Positions 1-4,821 of a stretch of DNA of 9,852 bases are shown here, piece by piece; position 1 is the stretch's first letter, and every line of letters begins with the position of its first letter. The stretch covers positions 1 through 9,852 of the forward strand of contig JAJYSI010000080.1 of NCBI GenBank assembly GCA_021793635.1, in the 5' to 3' direction. The translations under genes were made by a program, and so were the position numbers. This stretch comes from Bacteroidota bacterium. Lineage in GTDB: Bacteria > Bacteroidota > Ignavibacteria > Ignavibacteriales > Ignavibacteriaceae. The notes beneath the pieces are model-generated. The model worked only from the letters and a program-made list of their open reading frames with translations. It was not told the DNA's origin and searched no databases.

Positions 1-312
1 CTATCTAGGTTCTATTTTAATCTATTCGGTATATAAGAGTGGAACTTACTTTCTAAAATTACACAACTTTTATAAATAAATATCCAAAACATTAAGCTAC
101 TGTTGTAATGAGTTTTCATAGTTGGGTTGCTACTCTGTCAAATTACATTAATAGCGTCAAAACCGAATGAAAAGCCATATCCAAATACTTTAATCACTAT
201 CGTATTTGGAGCATCGAAGGAACCAGTATTCACAACTGAGAAACACTCCCTCAAAACTTAAAGTCTATTTATTCCCAAAAACTAGCGAATTTCTGGAATA
301 TGTACCATTTGA
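1..312. other. A+T-rich stretch without recognisable gene
   Basis: Stops are frequent in all six frames and I see no conserved protein segment, tRNA-like fold or repeat array. It reads like decayed intergenic or former mobile DNA leading into the HTH fragment that follows. Confidence 0.5.
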
Positions 313-477
313 GTTACCAAGAAAACGATGGGACACAAAATCAAATCTTATCAAAGACACCACGGATTAAGTCAAAAGAAGTTAGCTAAACTTTGGGATG
401 TTAAACCGACAATCATTAGAGATTGGGAGTAGAACAAGCTTAAGCCGAGTAAATAGTTTTTAAAAATGAATTTCTAA
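313..477 (+). pseudogene. Degenerate XRE-type helix-turn-helix protein fragment with in-frame stops
   Basis: The frame with an ATG at 328 reads MGHKIKSYQRHHGLSQKK and then LAKLWDVKPTIIRDWE. This is the usual layout of a Cro/C1-type HTH: a G-L-S-Q-K-x-L-A core, a second helix, and the closing R-x-W-E. The frame then meets TAG at 430-432 where homologs carry an Arg or Gln codon, continues as NKLKPSK, meets a second TAG at 454-456, and ends at TAA 475-477. The sequence after the first stop still looks like the normal family tail (N-x-x-x-P-S-K), so the stops look like later mutations, not the true end. DNA binding would be the ancestral role. There is no partner gene nearby. It is most likely a dead remnant; a 34-aa product from 328 to 432 is possible but unlikely to fold. 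Confidence 0.6.
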
Positions 478-513
478 GTCTTTGGTTTTGGATTCTAATG
501 TTATCCATATAAA

Positions 514-538
514 GTGTGATAACTTTATATAATCACAC
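514..538. repeat. 7-bp inverted repeat (GTGTGAT / ATCACAC)
   Basis: The arms at 514-520 and 532-538 are perfectly complementary across an 11-nt A+T-rich loop. There is no T run after the second arm, so it is a weak terminator candidate. The spacing is too wide for a CRP-type site. Function unknown. Confidence 0.3.
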
Positions 539-588
539 ATAAAACAGCTTAATATTCAAGATTATCTATACACGGATGTCAATCATTT

Positions 589-780
589 CTAATTCGATTT
601 AAGGCTTATTTCTTTAATATTTTCAATTTCTGAATAAAATAGCCTTTCTTACGAGTTTTGTGAATAATAGTGTAATGCATTATAAATTTTCTCGCTTAAA
701 TAAATCCCCATATCTTTTTCACTTAGATCGATTGAATTATCAATAGAGTAGACAGGAATTTTATATACCAAGTCGAGAAA
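589..780 (-). pseudogene. 3' fragment of an unrecognised minus-strand gene
   Basis: Reading the minus strand from 780, one frame stays open for 43 codons with a coding-like composition, including the segments FLDLVYKIPVYSID and SEKDMGIYLSEKIYNALHYY. It reaches TAA at 651-649. After the stop the same frame still looks protein-like (ERLFYSEIENIKEISLKSN) up to TAG at 591-589, so the TAA may be a nonsense mutation in a longer tail. Going upstream, the frame hits TGA at 807-805. The coding look ends at about 780, exactly where the HEAT-repeat gene begins on the other strand. I do not recognise the family. It looks like the C-terminal end of a gene whose 5' part was lost at a rearrangement joint. 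Confidence 0.45.
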
Positions 781-829
781 TCCGGAATTTTTTGAAGAAA
801 TATTTCAAGGAATAACAGACATCGATCCA

Positions 830-1219
830 TTGATAAGAATGAGAGCGGCGGATGTTGCAGAAAAAGTCAGCAAACAACATCCCGAATATTTGCAGCCATT
901 CAAACGGCAACTTATCAATGAGATTTCAGGGATTTCCCAACAAGAAGTCCGGTGGCATGCGGCACAGATGTTTTCTTATCTTTCCCTCACTTCGAAAGAA
1001 AGAAACCGAGTTATAAAAATTTTGCTTTCATGGATCGAAAATGAAAAAAGCAACATCGTGCGGGTGATGTCTCTGCAAACCATCGCTGACTTTACTAAGC
1101 AAGACAAGAAAATAAAAAATCAAATTATGCCTCTGCTTCAAAAATTTGTTACGAACGGGAATCCGTCTTTAAGAAGCAGGAGTAAAAAATTATTAAGAGA
1201 ATTTGCAGCCAAAGAGTAA
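830..1219 (+). CDS. HEAT-repeat protein, 5'-truncated
   Basis: The product is a helical-repeat protein of 129 aa counted from the first ATG. Segments such as VRWHAAQMFSYLSLTSKERN and IVRVMSLQTIADFTKQDKK show the paired-helix pattern of HEAT repeats, which usually serve as protein-binding scaffolds. The coding frame clearly extends upstream of this ATG: codons 779-829 read NPEFFEEIFQGITDIDPLIR, and homologs as I remember them have the same motif (roughly N-P-E-L-F-E, then D-x-x-V-R-M-R-A-A-D). No start codon lies there, and a TAG closes the frame at 749-751. The N-terminal piece is therefore missing, and the coding homology stops at about 780 where a fragment of another gene abuts. The small membrane protein gene starts 9 bp after the stop, suggesting an operon. 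It may be non-functional, since the initiator and first helices are lost. Confidence 0.65.
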   Translation: MIRMRAADVAEKVSKQHPEYLQPFKRQLINEISGISQQEVRWHAAQMFSYLSLTSKERNRVIKILLSWIENEKSNIVRVMSLQTIADFTKQDKKIKNQIMPLLQKFVTNGNPSLRSRSKKLLREFAAKE

Positions 1220-1228
1220 AATAAAACC

Positions 1229-1426
1229 ATGAACAAAATAATTTTAGGTATAATTTGCGGTTTGGGGTTTGGGATTATTGATGTTCTGATAATGATTCCT
1301 CTTAAATACGAGAACAATCGCAAAAGGGCTGAGGCGATGAGCGCCGCATTTATTGAACGGTTTATGTTTGCAATTACTAAGGAAGTAACGTTTAGGATTT
1401 ACTGCGGCAACACTAAGTATAGATAG
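1229..1426 (+). pseudogene. N-terminal half of a small membrane protein, cut by an inversion
   Basis: Codons 1-46 (1229-1366) read as a small hydrophobic protein. A membrane segment (IILGIICGLGFGIIDVLIM, about residues 4-22) is followed by a basic loop (KYENNRKR) and then SAAFIERFM. From 1367 the frame changes character and runs 19 unrelated codons to a stop at 1424-1426. Those bases belong to the Fic gene 3' end and a yifB remnant. The missing second half lies on the opposite strand at 3757-3581 and begins IGFLIPNVDLG. I recall small uncharacterised proteins of about 100 aa that contain both halves in this order. 46 plus 58 residues gives 104 aa, so the two pieces look like one gene split in two. 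The spacing of 9 bp from the HEAT gene suggests co-transcription. Function unknown. Confidence 0.7.
1367..1388 (+). pseudogene. Displaced extreme 3' end of the RhuM-N/Fic gene
   Basis: When the segment 1367..3757 is flipped back, the minus-strand bases AT at 3759-3758 join T1367. The frame then reads Ile-Leu-Gln-Leu-Leu-Arg-Lys and stops at TAA 1386-1388. This completes the Fic-domain C-terminus that breaks off at 3758. In the present arrangement these bases are read in another frame, as part of the chimeric tail of the small membrane protein ORF. Confidence 0.6.
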
Positions 1427-1445
1427 AGAGCTGTGGAAACATTGA
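1389..1445 (+). pseudogene. Degenerate second copy of the yifB/comM 3' end
   Basis: Bases 1422-1445 match the last 24 bases of the yifB-like gene at 5484-5461 (minus strand) at 23 of 24 positions, including the codons for RELWKH and the stop. Just upstream, ACTGCGGCAACAC resembles TCTGCCGCAGCAC of the better copy (10 of 13), with a deletion of about 16-20 bases between the two matching blocks. The similarity becomes weak further upstream and after the stop. It is a decayed duplicate. In the present orientation it forms an inverted repeat with the copy at 5461; in the inferred pre-inversion order the two are direct repeats around the Fic gene. Confidence 0.6.
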
Positions 1446-1473
1446 GAAGTAATTTCTTATAACAAAGTAGATG

Positions 1474-1502
1474 TTGACCTTGTATGATTTTTCCTCTATA
1501 AT
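1474..1502 (+). promoter_or_regulatory. Sigma-70-type promoter of the DUF6922/AbiEii pair
   Basis: TTGACC at 1474-1479 and TATAAT at 1497-1502 are separated by 17 bases, close to the ideal housekeeping promoter. The start codon of the DUF6922 gene lies 30 bases after the -10 box, with an AAGAGG ribosome-binding site at 1521-1526 (6-base spacing). Confidence 0.7.
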
Positions 1503-1518
1503 ATAATTGGTTATATTA
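1499..1518. promoter_or_regulatory. Inverted repeat over the -10 box, candidate operator
   Basis: TAATATAA and TTATATTA form perfect 8-bp arms around TTGG. The repeat overlaps the -10 element and the likely start of transcription. Autoregulation through such repeats is common for toxin-antitoxin operons, so this is a plausible binding site for the DUF6922 protein. That link is inference. Confidence 0.45.
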
Positions 1519-1532
1519 ACAAGAGGTTTACT

Positions 1533-1802
1533 ATGACACAAATACCACAGCAATTACATACACTCTTTTGGGATGTGAATATTGCATCATTCGATCCACT
1601 CGAATATCCGCGTTACACTATCGGGCGTATACTTGAACTTGGAGATAAAGAAGCAATCAGTTGGATGAAAGAAAATTTTTCCGAATCCCAGATTGAGGAA
1701 GTCCTTAAAGCAGAAACAAGGCTCTCTCCTAAATCCGCTAACTTTTGGGCAATCATATTCGGCGTTCCCTTTCATGAAGTTGCCGCATTAAAACATGAAT
1801 GA
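1533..1802 (+). CDS. DUF6922-like protein, putative antitoxin of the AbiEii pair
   Basis: An 89-aa soluble protein with the pattern I associate with DUF6922: LFWDV near the start (residues 12-16), an R-x-x-x-R-I-L-E-L-G-D segment (about 27-39), W-x-x-x-x-x-S-E-x-x-I-E-E-V-L (about 44-58), then R-L-S-P-K-S-A-N-F-W-A-I-I-F-G-V-P (about 62-78). Such small proteins usually sit directly upstream of an AbiEii/AbiGii nucleotidyltransferase and are taken to be its antitoxin or regulator. The ATG at 1533 has AAGAGG six bases upstream. The reading frame ends inside the start region of the toxin gene (ATGAATGA), so the two are probably translationally coupled. No obvious winged helix is visible, so whether it represses the operon is uncertain. 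Confidence 0.75.
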   Translation: MTQIPQQLHTLFWDVNIASFDPLEYPRYTIGRILELGDKEAISWMKENFSESQIEEVLKAETRLSPKSANFWAIIFGVPFHEVAALKHE

Positions 1803-1806
1803 GGAA
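1801..1806 (+). promoter_or_regulatory. Ribosome-binding site favouring the ATG at 1813
   Basis: GAGGAA lies six bases before the ATG at 1813, whereas the ATG at 1795 has only GCATTAAAAC upstream. This favours 1813 as the toxin start, although 1795 could be used through coupling to the upstream stop. Confidence 0.45.
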
Positions 1807-1812
1807 ATCGAA

Positions 1813-2457
1813 ATGAATACCTCAATGTGGCATCAAGAAATTCTTCCTTCGGCTTCTCACGAAGTCTTACGTGGGCTCATTCGCGCACTTCCGCTTTCTG
1901 AATTTTATCTCGCTGGTGGTACAGGTTTGGCACTTCTGTATGGTCATCGTCTCTCACGTGACTTCGATTTTTTCAGTACTCAGCTGTTTGATGAGGACTC
2001 ATTCATTCAAAGGATGCGAGGATTGAGCGATCTCACTATCGTTGCAAAGAGCGAACACACGGTTCATATTACTTTAAAGGATTTAAAAGTAAGTTTCCTT
2101 GGCTATTCCTATCCGTTACTTTATCCTATGAAACAATATCAACCGGAAGAAGGTATCTCTATTGATGTTGCTGATGAAAGAGATATTGCGTGCATGAAGA
2201 TCAGTGCAATCAGCAGCAGGGGGACAAAACGGGATTTTGTTGACTTGTACGAAGTTGCCCGGAAGTACTCGTTGAAGGAGTTATTCGGATTGTTTCAGCA
2301 GAAATATTCACTCACTCCCTATAACAATGTCCATATACTGAAATCCCTTACATACTTTGCCGATGCGGTGTTAGATCCCATGCCGGATATGCTCACCTCT
2401 CTTTCGTGGGATACAGTGAAACAATTTTTTGTCTCGAAAGTTCCTATGCTATTGTAA
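1813..2457 (+). CDS. AbiEii/AbiGii-type nucleotidyltransferase toxin
   Basis: A 214-aa protein (220 aa if started at 1795) of the AbiEii/MenT nucleotidyltransferase family. These add nucleotides to an acceptor, such as a tRNA end in MenT3, and stop growth when not neutralised. Visible hallmarks are FYLAGGTGLALLYGH (helix N-cap GGT at about residues 35-37) and R-L-S-R-D-F-D-F-F with the paired catalytic Asp at about 50 and 52. Further on is K-I-S-A-I-S-S-R-G-T-K-R-D-F-V-D-L-Y, the conserved Lys and K-R-D-F-x-D-L-Y segment of the family. The C-terminus is a helical cap region. The gene overlaps or abuts the DUF6922 gene, giving a two-gene toxin-antitoxin operon, and a hairpin follows the stop. 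It appears intact. Abortive infection against phage is known for AbiE relatives; activity here is not shown. Confidence 0.85.
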   Translation: MNTSMWHQEILPSASHEVLRGLIRALPLSEFYLAGGTGLALLYGHRLSRDFDFFSTQLFDEDSFIQRMRGLSDLTIVAKSEHTVHITLKDLKVSFLGYSYPLLYPMKQYQPEEGISIDVADERDIACMKISAISSRGTKRDFVDLYEVARKYSLKELFGLFQQKYSLTPYNNVHILKSLTYFADAVLDPMPDMLTSLSWDTVKQFFVSKVPMLL

Positions 2458-2476
2458 ATCTTCTGCGCATCACATA

Positions 2477-2508
2477 AAAGCACCGACTGAATTTCATGTT
2501 GGTGCTTT
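2477..2508 (+). terminator. Hairpin after the AbiEii gene
   Basis: AAAGCACCGAC (2477-2487) pairs with GTTGGTGCTTT (2498-2508), giving 11 bp with one G-U, around a 10-base loop. The arms are flanked by A's and T's, but a true U run is short. The hairpin lies 20 bases after the toxin stop and between two converging genes, so it could serve both strands. Confidence 0.6.
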
Positions 2509-2628
2509 CCCGTTACGGGACGACAGCAAATAATCATCAAACGCATCTGCGTGTACAAAGTAAGTATAGAGCTACATTGATAGTATCCAAATTGCGAGAT
2601 AAAAAATTGTTTTGCTCATATTCACGGT

Positions 2629-3072
2629 TTATCTACCTTTTCTTAAACGCATCGCTTTTGTGATTATTTCAAAATCACCTTTTGGTATCTCGAAAAATCC
2701 GAATCGAAAAACAAATCCCCAGCTTTTCTTGTTGCGAATGAATGTTAATGCATCTATTAGCGGCTGAATATCTGTTTCTTCACAGGCAAGGAATTCGACA
2801 TCTCTACGAAAAGGTGTAAAACCACCACCCATGTCTGCCTGATACGCATCGCTTTTTTTTACTCTGGCAATGGCCGTAAGTTTTTTCAACGGCTCTTTCC
2901 CTTGGAAATGAATTTTTGGTGAATAGAAAACTATCAGATCACCAGGCTTCATCCGCCTCATCGGCGCAGCCTTGCCATGATTAGCCTGAACAATACCAAG
3001 CTTCTTCCCAAGTTCCAGATGATCTCTTGAGACAACAACCAGCCAGTATTTTATCTGTTGCACATCATTCAT
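2629..3072 (-). CDS. EVE-domain (UPF0310) protein
   Basis: A 147-aa single-domain protein of the EVE/PUA-like fold, of the UPF0310 type. Diagnostic stretches are KYWLVVVSRDHLELG (about residues 8-22), Q-A-N-H-G-K-A-A-P (29-37), R-M-K-P-G-D-L-I-V-F-Y-S-P-K (40-53), T-A-I-A-R-V (66-71), F-R-R-D-V-E-F (88-94) and W-G-F-x-F-R-F-G-F-F-E-I-P (118-130). EVE domains form an aromatic pocket that binds modified bases in DNA or RNA, and are often found in genome-defence or RNA-modification contexts. The start codon overlaps the stop of the SRPBCC gene (ATGA), so the two are coupled. Length and motifs are complete. The specific ligand cannot be read from the sequence. Confidence 0.88.
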   Translation of the reverse strand: MNDVQQIKYWLVVVSRDHLELGKKLGIVQANHGKAAPMRRMKPGDLIVFYSPKIHFQGKEPLKKLTAIARVKKSDAYQADMGGGFTPFRRDVEFLACEETDIQPLIDALTFIRNKKSWGFVFRFGFFEIPKGDFEIITKAMRLRKGR

Positions 3073-3488
3073 ACTTTCTTTGCTTCGTTAATTTGTAATC
3101 GTATATCATCTGATAGATGCTTCACAATATCTTTCATAACAATCTGATACCACAGGAAGGAAAGCGGTCCACGCATCGTCAGGGTCGATGTTATTTTTAG
3201 CCCTTCGGGTGTATCCTCATACCAATGCTCGTCATACATTTTTGCGAGGGGGAAATTTGTAACATCTTTGAAATAAGATGTGGGATGTACCTCAAGCAAA
3301 TGGACATTCACGGTGGGACCGCCTTTGGGCTTTAAGGTAAAAAAATTCCCTGCCGTGAATTCGCCGTGCAACCTTGCGTCTTCAACTGATGGATCCCAGT
3401 TTTTCCAGTTATTCACGTCTGTCATCAGCTTCCAGATGTGCTCTGCGTGTATTTCTTTGGTAGTTATAGAAATAGTTTTTGTAATCAT
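3069..3488 (-). CDS. SRPBCC (START/AHSA1-like) family protein, copy 1
   Basis: A 139-aa protein of the SRPBCC superfamily, a helix-grip fold with a deep hydrophobic pocket for a small ligand. Typical marks are the N-terminal strand ending in H-I-W-K-L-M-T-D-V-N-N-W-K-N-W-D (about residues 17-32), G-x-F-x-x-G (about 42-47), L-K-P-K-G-G-P (52-58), and a C-terminal amphipathic helix. Ligand and reaction are unknown. It is the first gene of a pair with the EVE protein (4-base ATGA overlap) and has an unusually perfect Shine-Dalgarno site. It is clearly related to the SRPBCC protein at 4372-4788, sharing the IWKL-x-x-DV-x-NW and LKP-x-GGP signatures. The two copies appear to have arrived by different routes. 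Confidence 0.85.
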   Translation of the reverse strand: MITKTISITTKEIHAEHIWKLMTDVNNWKNWDPSVEDARLHGEFTAGNFFTLKPKGGPTVNVHLLEVHPTSYFKDVTNFPLAKMYDEHWYEDTPEGLKITSTLTMRGPLSFLWYQIVMKDIVKHLSDDIRLQINEAKKV

Positions 3489-3496
3489 AAATGTTT

Positions 3497-3506
3497 CACC
3501 TCCTTG
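3497..3506 (-). promoter_or_regulatory. Perfect extended Shine-Dalgarno site of the SRPBCC/EVE pair
   Basis: On the minus strand AAGGAGGTGA lies eight bases before the ATG at 3488. It is a full-length complement to the usual 16S rRNA tail. Most other genes in the window have weak or no such site, so this unit stands out, possibly as a sign of foreign origin or high translation. Confidence 0.75.
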
Positions 3507-3580
3507 TAAATTTGTTATCGACCTTTTTATTTTAATAACTTCACTATAGAAACGCCCAACGCCTCGGTAGCAAAGTCTTT

Positions 3581-3757
3581 TTACAAAACCGCATTAACTA
3601 CAAACCCGATTATCACACTTCCAATAATTCCTGTTCCGATTATTGGTGCATAAGCCCTCGTTATAATCGCCGAAGGTAAACTTAGCACAGTGCCTAACAG
3701 TAAACCCGTCAATGCCGGATGTATTCCCAAATCAACATTCGGAATCAGAAAACCAAT
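3581..3757 (-). pseudogene. C-terminal half of the small membrane protein, cut by the inversion
   Basis: Minus-strand codons from ATT at 3757-3755 to TAA at 3583-3581 give 58 residues. They begin IGFLIPNVDLGIHPALTG and continue LLLGTVLSLPSAIITRAYAP, then IIGTGIIGSVIIGFVVNAVL. The pattern is two hydrophobic membrane segments separated by T-R-A-Y-A-P. There is no start codon in frame before it: upstream codons belong to the Fic gene, and TAA closes the frame at 3784-3782. The missing first half is the piece ending at 1366, and the two join in frame as ...AFIERFM + IGFLIPN.... The fragment has no internal stop or frameshift, so the break looks recent. In the inferred original order the SRPBCC/EVE pair follows about 90 bases downstream on the same strand. 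Confidence 0.7.
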
Positions 3758-3804
3758 ATCAGACGAATCATTCGTTCCTTATTTTGGGGCTCACTTTCGG
3801 CTAT
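3758..3804 (-). pseudogene. Middle piece of the split RhuM-N/Fic gene 3' end
   Basis: The minus strand from 3804 reads ATA GCC GAA AGT GAG and on, giving IAESEPQNKERMIRLI with the last codon completed across the joint at 3758/3757. Fic/Doc-type proteins with the RhuM-like N-terminus typically continue after T-A-L-T-L-L with such an A-E-S-x-P-x-x-K-E-R-M-I segment. This is therefore the continuation of the frame that breaks off at 4914. It is separated from the main body by the 1109-bp cassette and from its last codons (1367-1388) by the inversion. Confidence 0.75.
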
Positions 3805-3914
3805 CGGATAGGGTATTGGCGAAGGCAGGGAATAGAAGTACAAATGTTCAATAGGATTCCAAATGTTCAATATGGCACATCAGCCCTGCTTTTGCTAATA
3901 CCTTGTTATGTGCC
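3805..3914 (-). repeat. attC-like recombination site of the cassette (119 nt when circular)
   Basis: Minus-strand order: R''-like GGCACATAAC (3914-3905), AA, stem arm GGTATTAGCAAAAGCAGGG (3902-3884), a 53-base loop, stem arm CCCTGCCTTCGCCAATACC (3830-3812), spacer CTATCC, and G (3805). The remaining R' bases TTATGTGCC are at the other cassette end (4913-4905). The stem has 16 of 19 Watson-Crick pairs plus three wobble positions. The spacers are unequal (2 and 6 bases), like the extrahelical bases of attC sites. The core box GTTATGT departs from the classical GTTRRRY at one position, in both arms. The total of 119 nt is within the attC size range. Confidence 0.65.
3841..3872. repeat. Two 13-bp direct repeats in the attC-like loop
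   Basis: CAAATGTTCAATA occurs at 3841-3853 and again at 3860-3872, separated by GGATTC. The pair lies within the 53-base loop between the two stem arms. A role is not evident. Confidence 0.75.
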
Positions 3915-4364
3915 GTTTTTATTTTCAAGTAGTGTCGTCAATTTGTTATTAAAATCTTCTGTTTGTTTGTCAAGTGAGCCGAAAAATTGTTTGTCAAATT
4001 GTTCAACTGTCTTGATTGCTTGTTTAATATTTTTTAGTCCAAGTTCGGTTAGTCCAACGGTTTTGGCTCTTGTATCGGTTTCGTGTTCTTGTCGTTTGAT
4101 TAGTCCTTTTGTTTGTAAAGTTCTCAAAACAGTTGAAGTTGTCATTGGGTCAATTTTGGTATGATTAGATAACAAAATTTGTGTTACGTTCTGTTTGTCC
4201 AATGTCAGCCAATGGATACTGGCAAGTAAAACAAATTGTGAATGTGTCAATTCATATTTTTCTAATGCCTTCTTAATTTCTCGTTGCCACAGGTTTGTTA
4301 CTTGCCATAATAAGAAGCCTGTACTTTCTTCGGTTTTGTCAAAACTAAAATCCGTCTTTGCCAT
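3906..4364 (-). CDS. MarR-family transcriptional regulator (cassette gene 2)
   Basis: A 152-aa winged-helix regulator of the MarR type, which binds palindromic operators as a dimer and is usually released by small ligands. The start at 4364 (MAKTDFSFDKTEES) fits the family length and lies 7 bases after the SRPBCC stop; the longer frame from 4442 would only overlap the upstream gene. The DNA-binding core runs through T-H-S-Q-F-V-L-L-A-S-I, N-V-T-Q-I-L-L-S, and D-P-M-T-T-S-T-V-L-R-T-L-Q-T-K-G-L-I-K-R. The wing holds D-T-R-A-K-T-V-G-L-T, and dimerisation helices lie at both ends. The stop codon TAA is part of the GGCACATAAC box of the attC-like site, as is common for cassette genes. It probably regulates its own cassette promoter and may sense the ligand of the co-transcribed SRPBCC protein; both are inferences. 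Confidence 0.85.
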   Translation of the reverse strand: MAKTDFSFDKTEESTGFLLWQVTNLWQREIKKALEKYELTHSQFVLLASIHWLTLDKQNVTQILLSNHTKIDPMTTSTVLRTLQTKGLIKRQEHETDTRAKTVGLTELGLKNIKQAIKTVEQFDKQFFGSLDKQTEDFNNKLTTLLENKNGT

Positions 4365-4371
4365 AATTGTT

Positions 4372-4788
4372 TTAGTTTTTTTCTGCAAGTTGAATAAGTT
4401 TCTCAACTGCGATAGGAAGCCCAACTTTGATTTTGCTACCAATAACTTTTGAAAACAGAAAGGTCATAAAGTCTGTCATTATTACTTTATGAGTTATTTC
4501 AATTCCGTCTTTGGTTTCAGTCATTGAATGAATAAAATCCATTTTGCATAATGGAAGAAAACTCCTATCTGTAAATGATTTGAATTTTGTGCATTCAGTC
4601 ATTTCAAATTTTGTTTTTGGTCCACCTGCTGGTTTCAAAACTCCTTTTGTTCCTGTCTTAAACTCTCCAAAAAGTTCCGAGGTTTCAACTTCTTGATCCC
4701 AAACATTCCAATTAGGAACGTCTGACCAAAGTTTCCAAATTTGTTCTTTTGTTGCTGTCGTTTTGCGACTTGCTTCTGTTGTCCACAT
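4372..4788 (-). CDS. SRPBCC (START/AHSA1-like) family protein, copy 2 (cassette gene 1)
   Basis: A 138-aa helix-grip protein starting MWTTEASRKTTATKEQIWKL. The ATG at 4788 is preferred: the longer frame begins with TTG at 4824, inside the promoter. Family marks are IWKLWSDVPNWNVWD (about residues 17-31), G-E-F-x-x-G-T (about 41-47), L-K-P-A-G-G-P and a C-terminal helix ending in LIQLAEKN. The function is probably binding of a small hydrophobic ligand; no reaction can be assigned. It shares signature motifs with the SRPBCC protein at 3069-3488 but has clearly diverged. It is followed after 7 bases by the MarR gene, with a Bacteroidota-type promoter 33 bases upstream. No Shine-Dalgarno is visible, which is common in Bacteroidota. 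Confidence 0.85.
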   Translation of the reverse strand: MWTTEASRKTTATKEQIWKLWSDVPNWNVWDQEVETSELFGEFKTGTKGVLKPAGGPKTKFEMTECTKFKSFTDRSFLPLCKMDFIHSMTETKDGIEITHKVIMTDFMTFLFSKVIGSKIKVGLPIAVEKLIQLAEKN

Positions 4789-4821
4789 ATTTAAATTATT
4801 TGCTTGACGAAATTGTCGGTG

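Noticed and set aside
514..538. CRP/FNR-like operator (TGTGA...TCACA)
   Set aside because: The half-sites are 13 bases apart, whereas CRP needs 6, and no functional gene starts just downstream.
720..778. HEAT protein homology continuing upstream through the TAG at 749
   Set aside because: A loose match to an expected N-terminus could be forced there, but the opposite strand has a better, longer coding-like frame over the same bases.
2550..2585. A third echo of the yifB 3' end (AAGTATAGAGCT...ACATTGATAG)
   Set aside because: Only short, gapped matches to the 1389-1445 remnant are seen. This level of similarity is expected by chance in A+T-rich DNA.
3550..3570. GCCCAAC near the SRPBCC/EVE pair as another attC core box
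   Set aside because: The 7-base box fits the consensus, but no partner box is found after the EVE gene and no long stem is present. Seven bases alone are too few.
1367..3757. The inverted segment as a phase-variable, invertase-controlled switch
   Set aside because: No inverted repeats longer than a few bases are seen at the two joints, and no recombinase gene is in the window. A one-time end-joining inversion fits better.
3712..4164. 150-aa plus-strand frame opposite the MarR gene
   Set aside because: It is antisense to a clear MarR gene and the attC-like region. Its Ser/Cys/Leu-rich composition is typical of a shadow frame.
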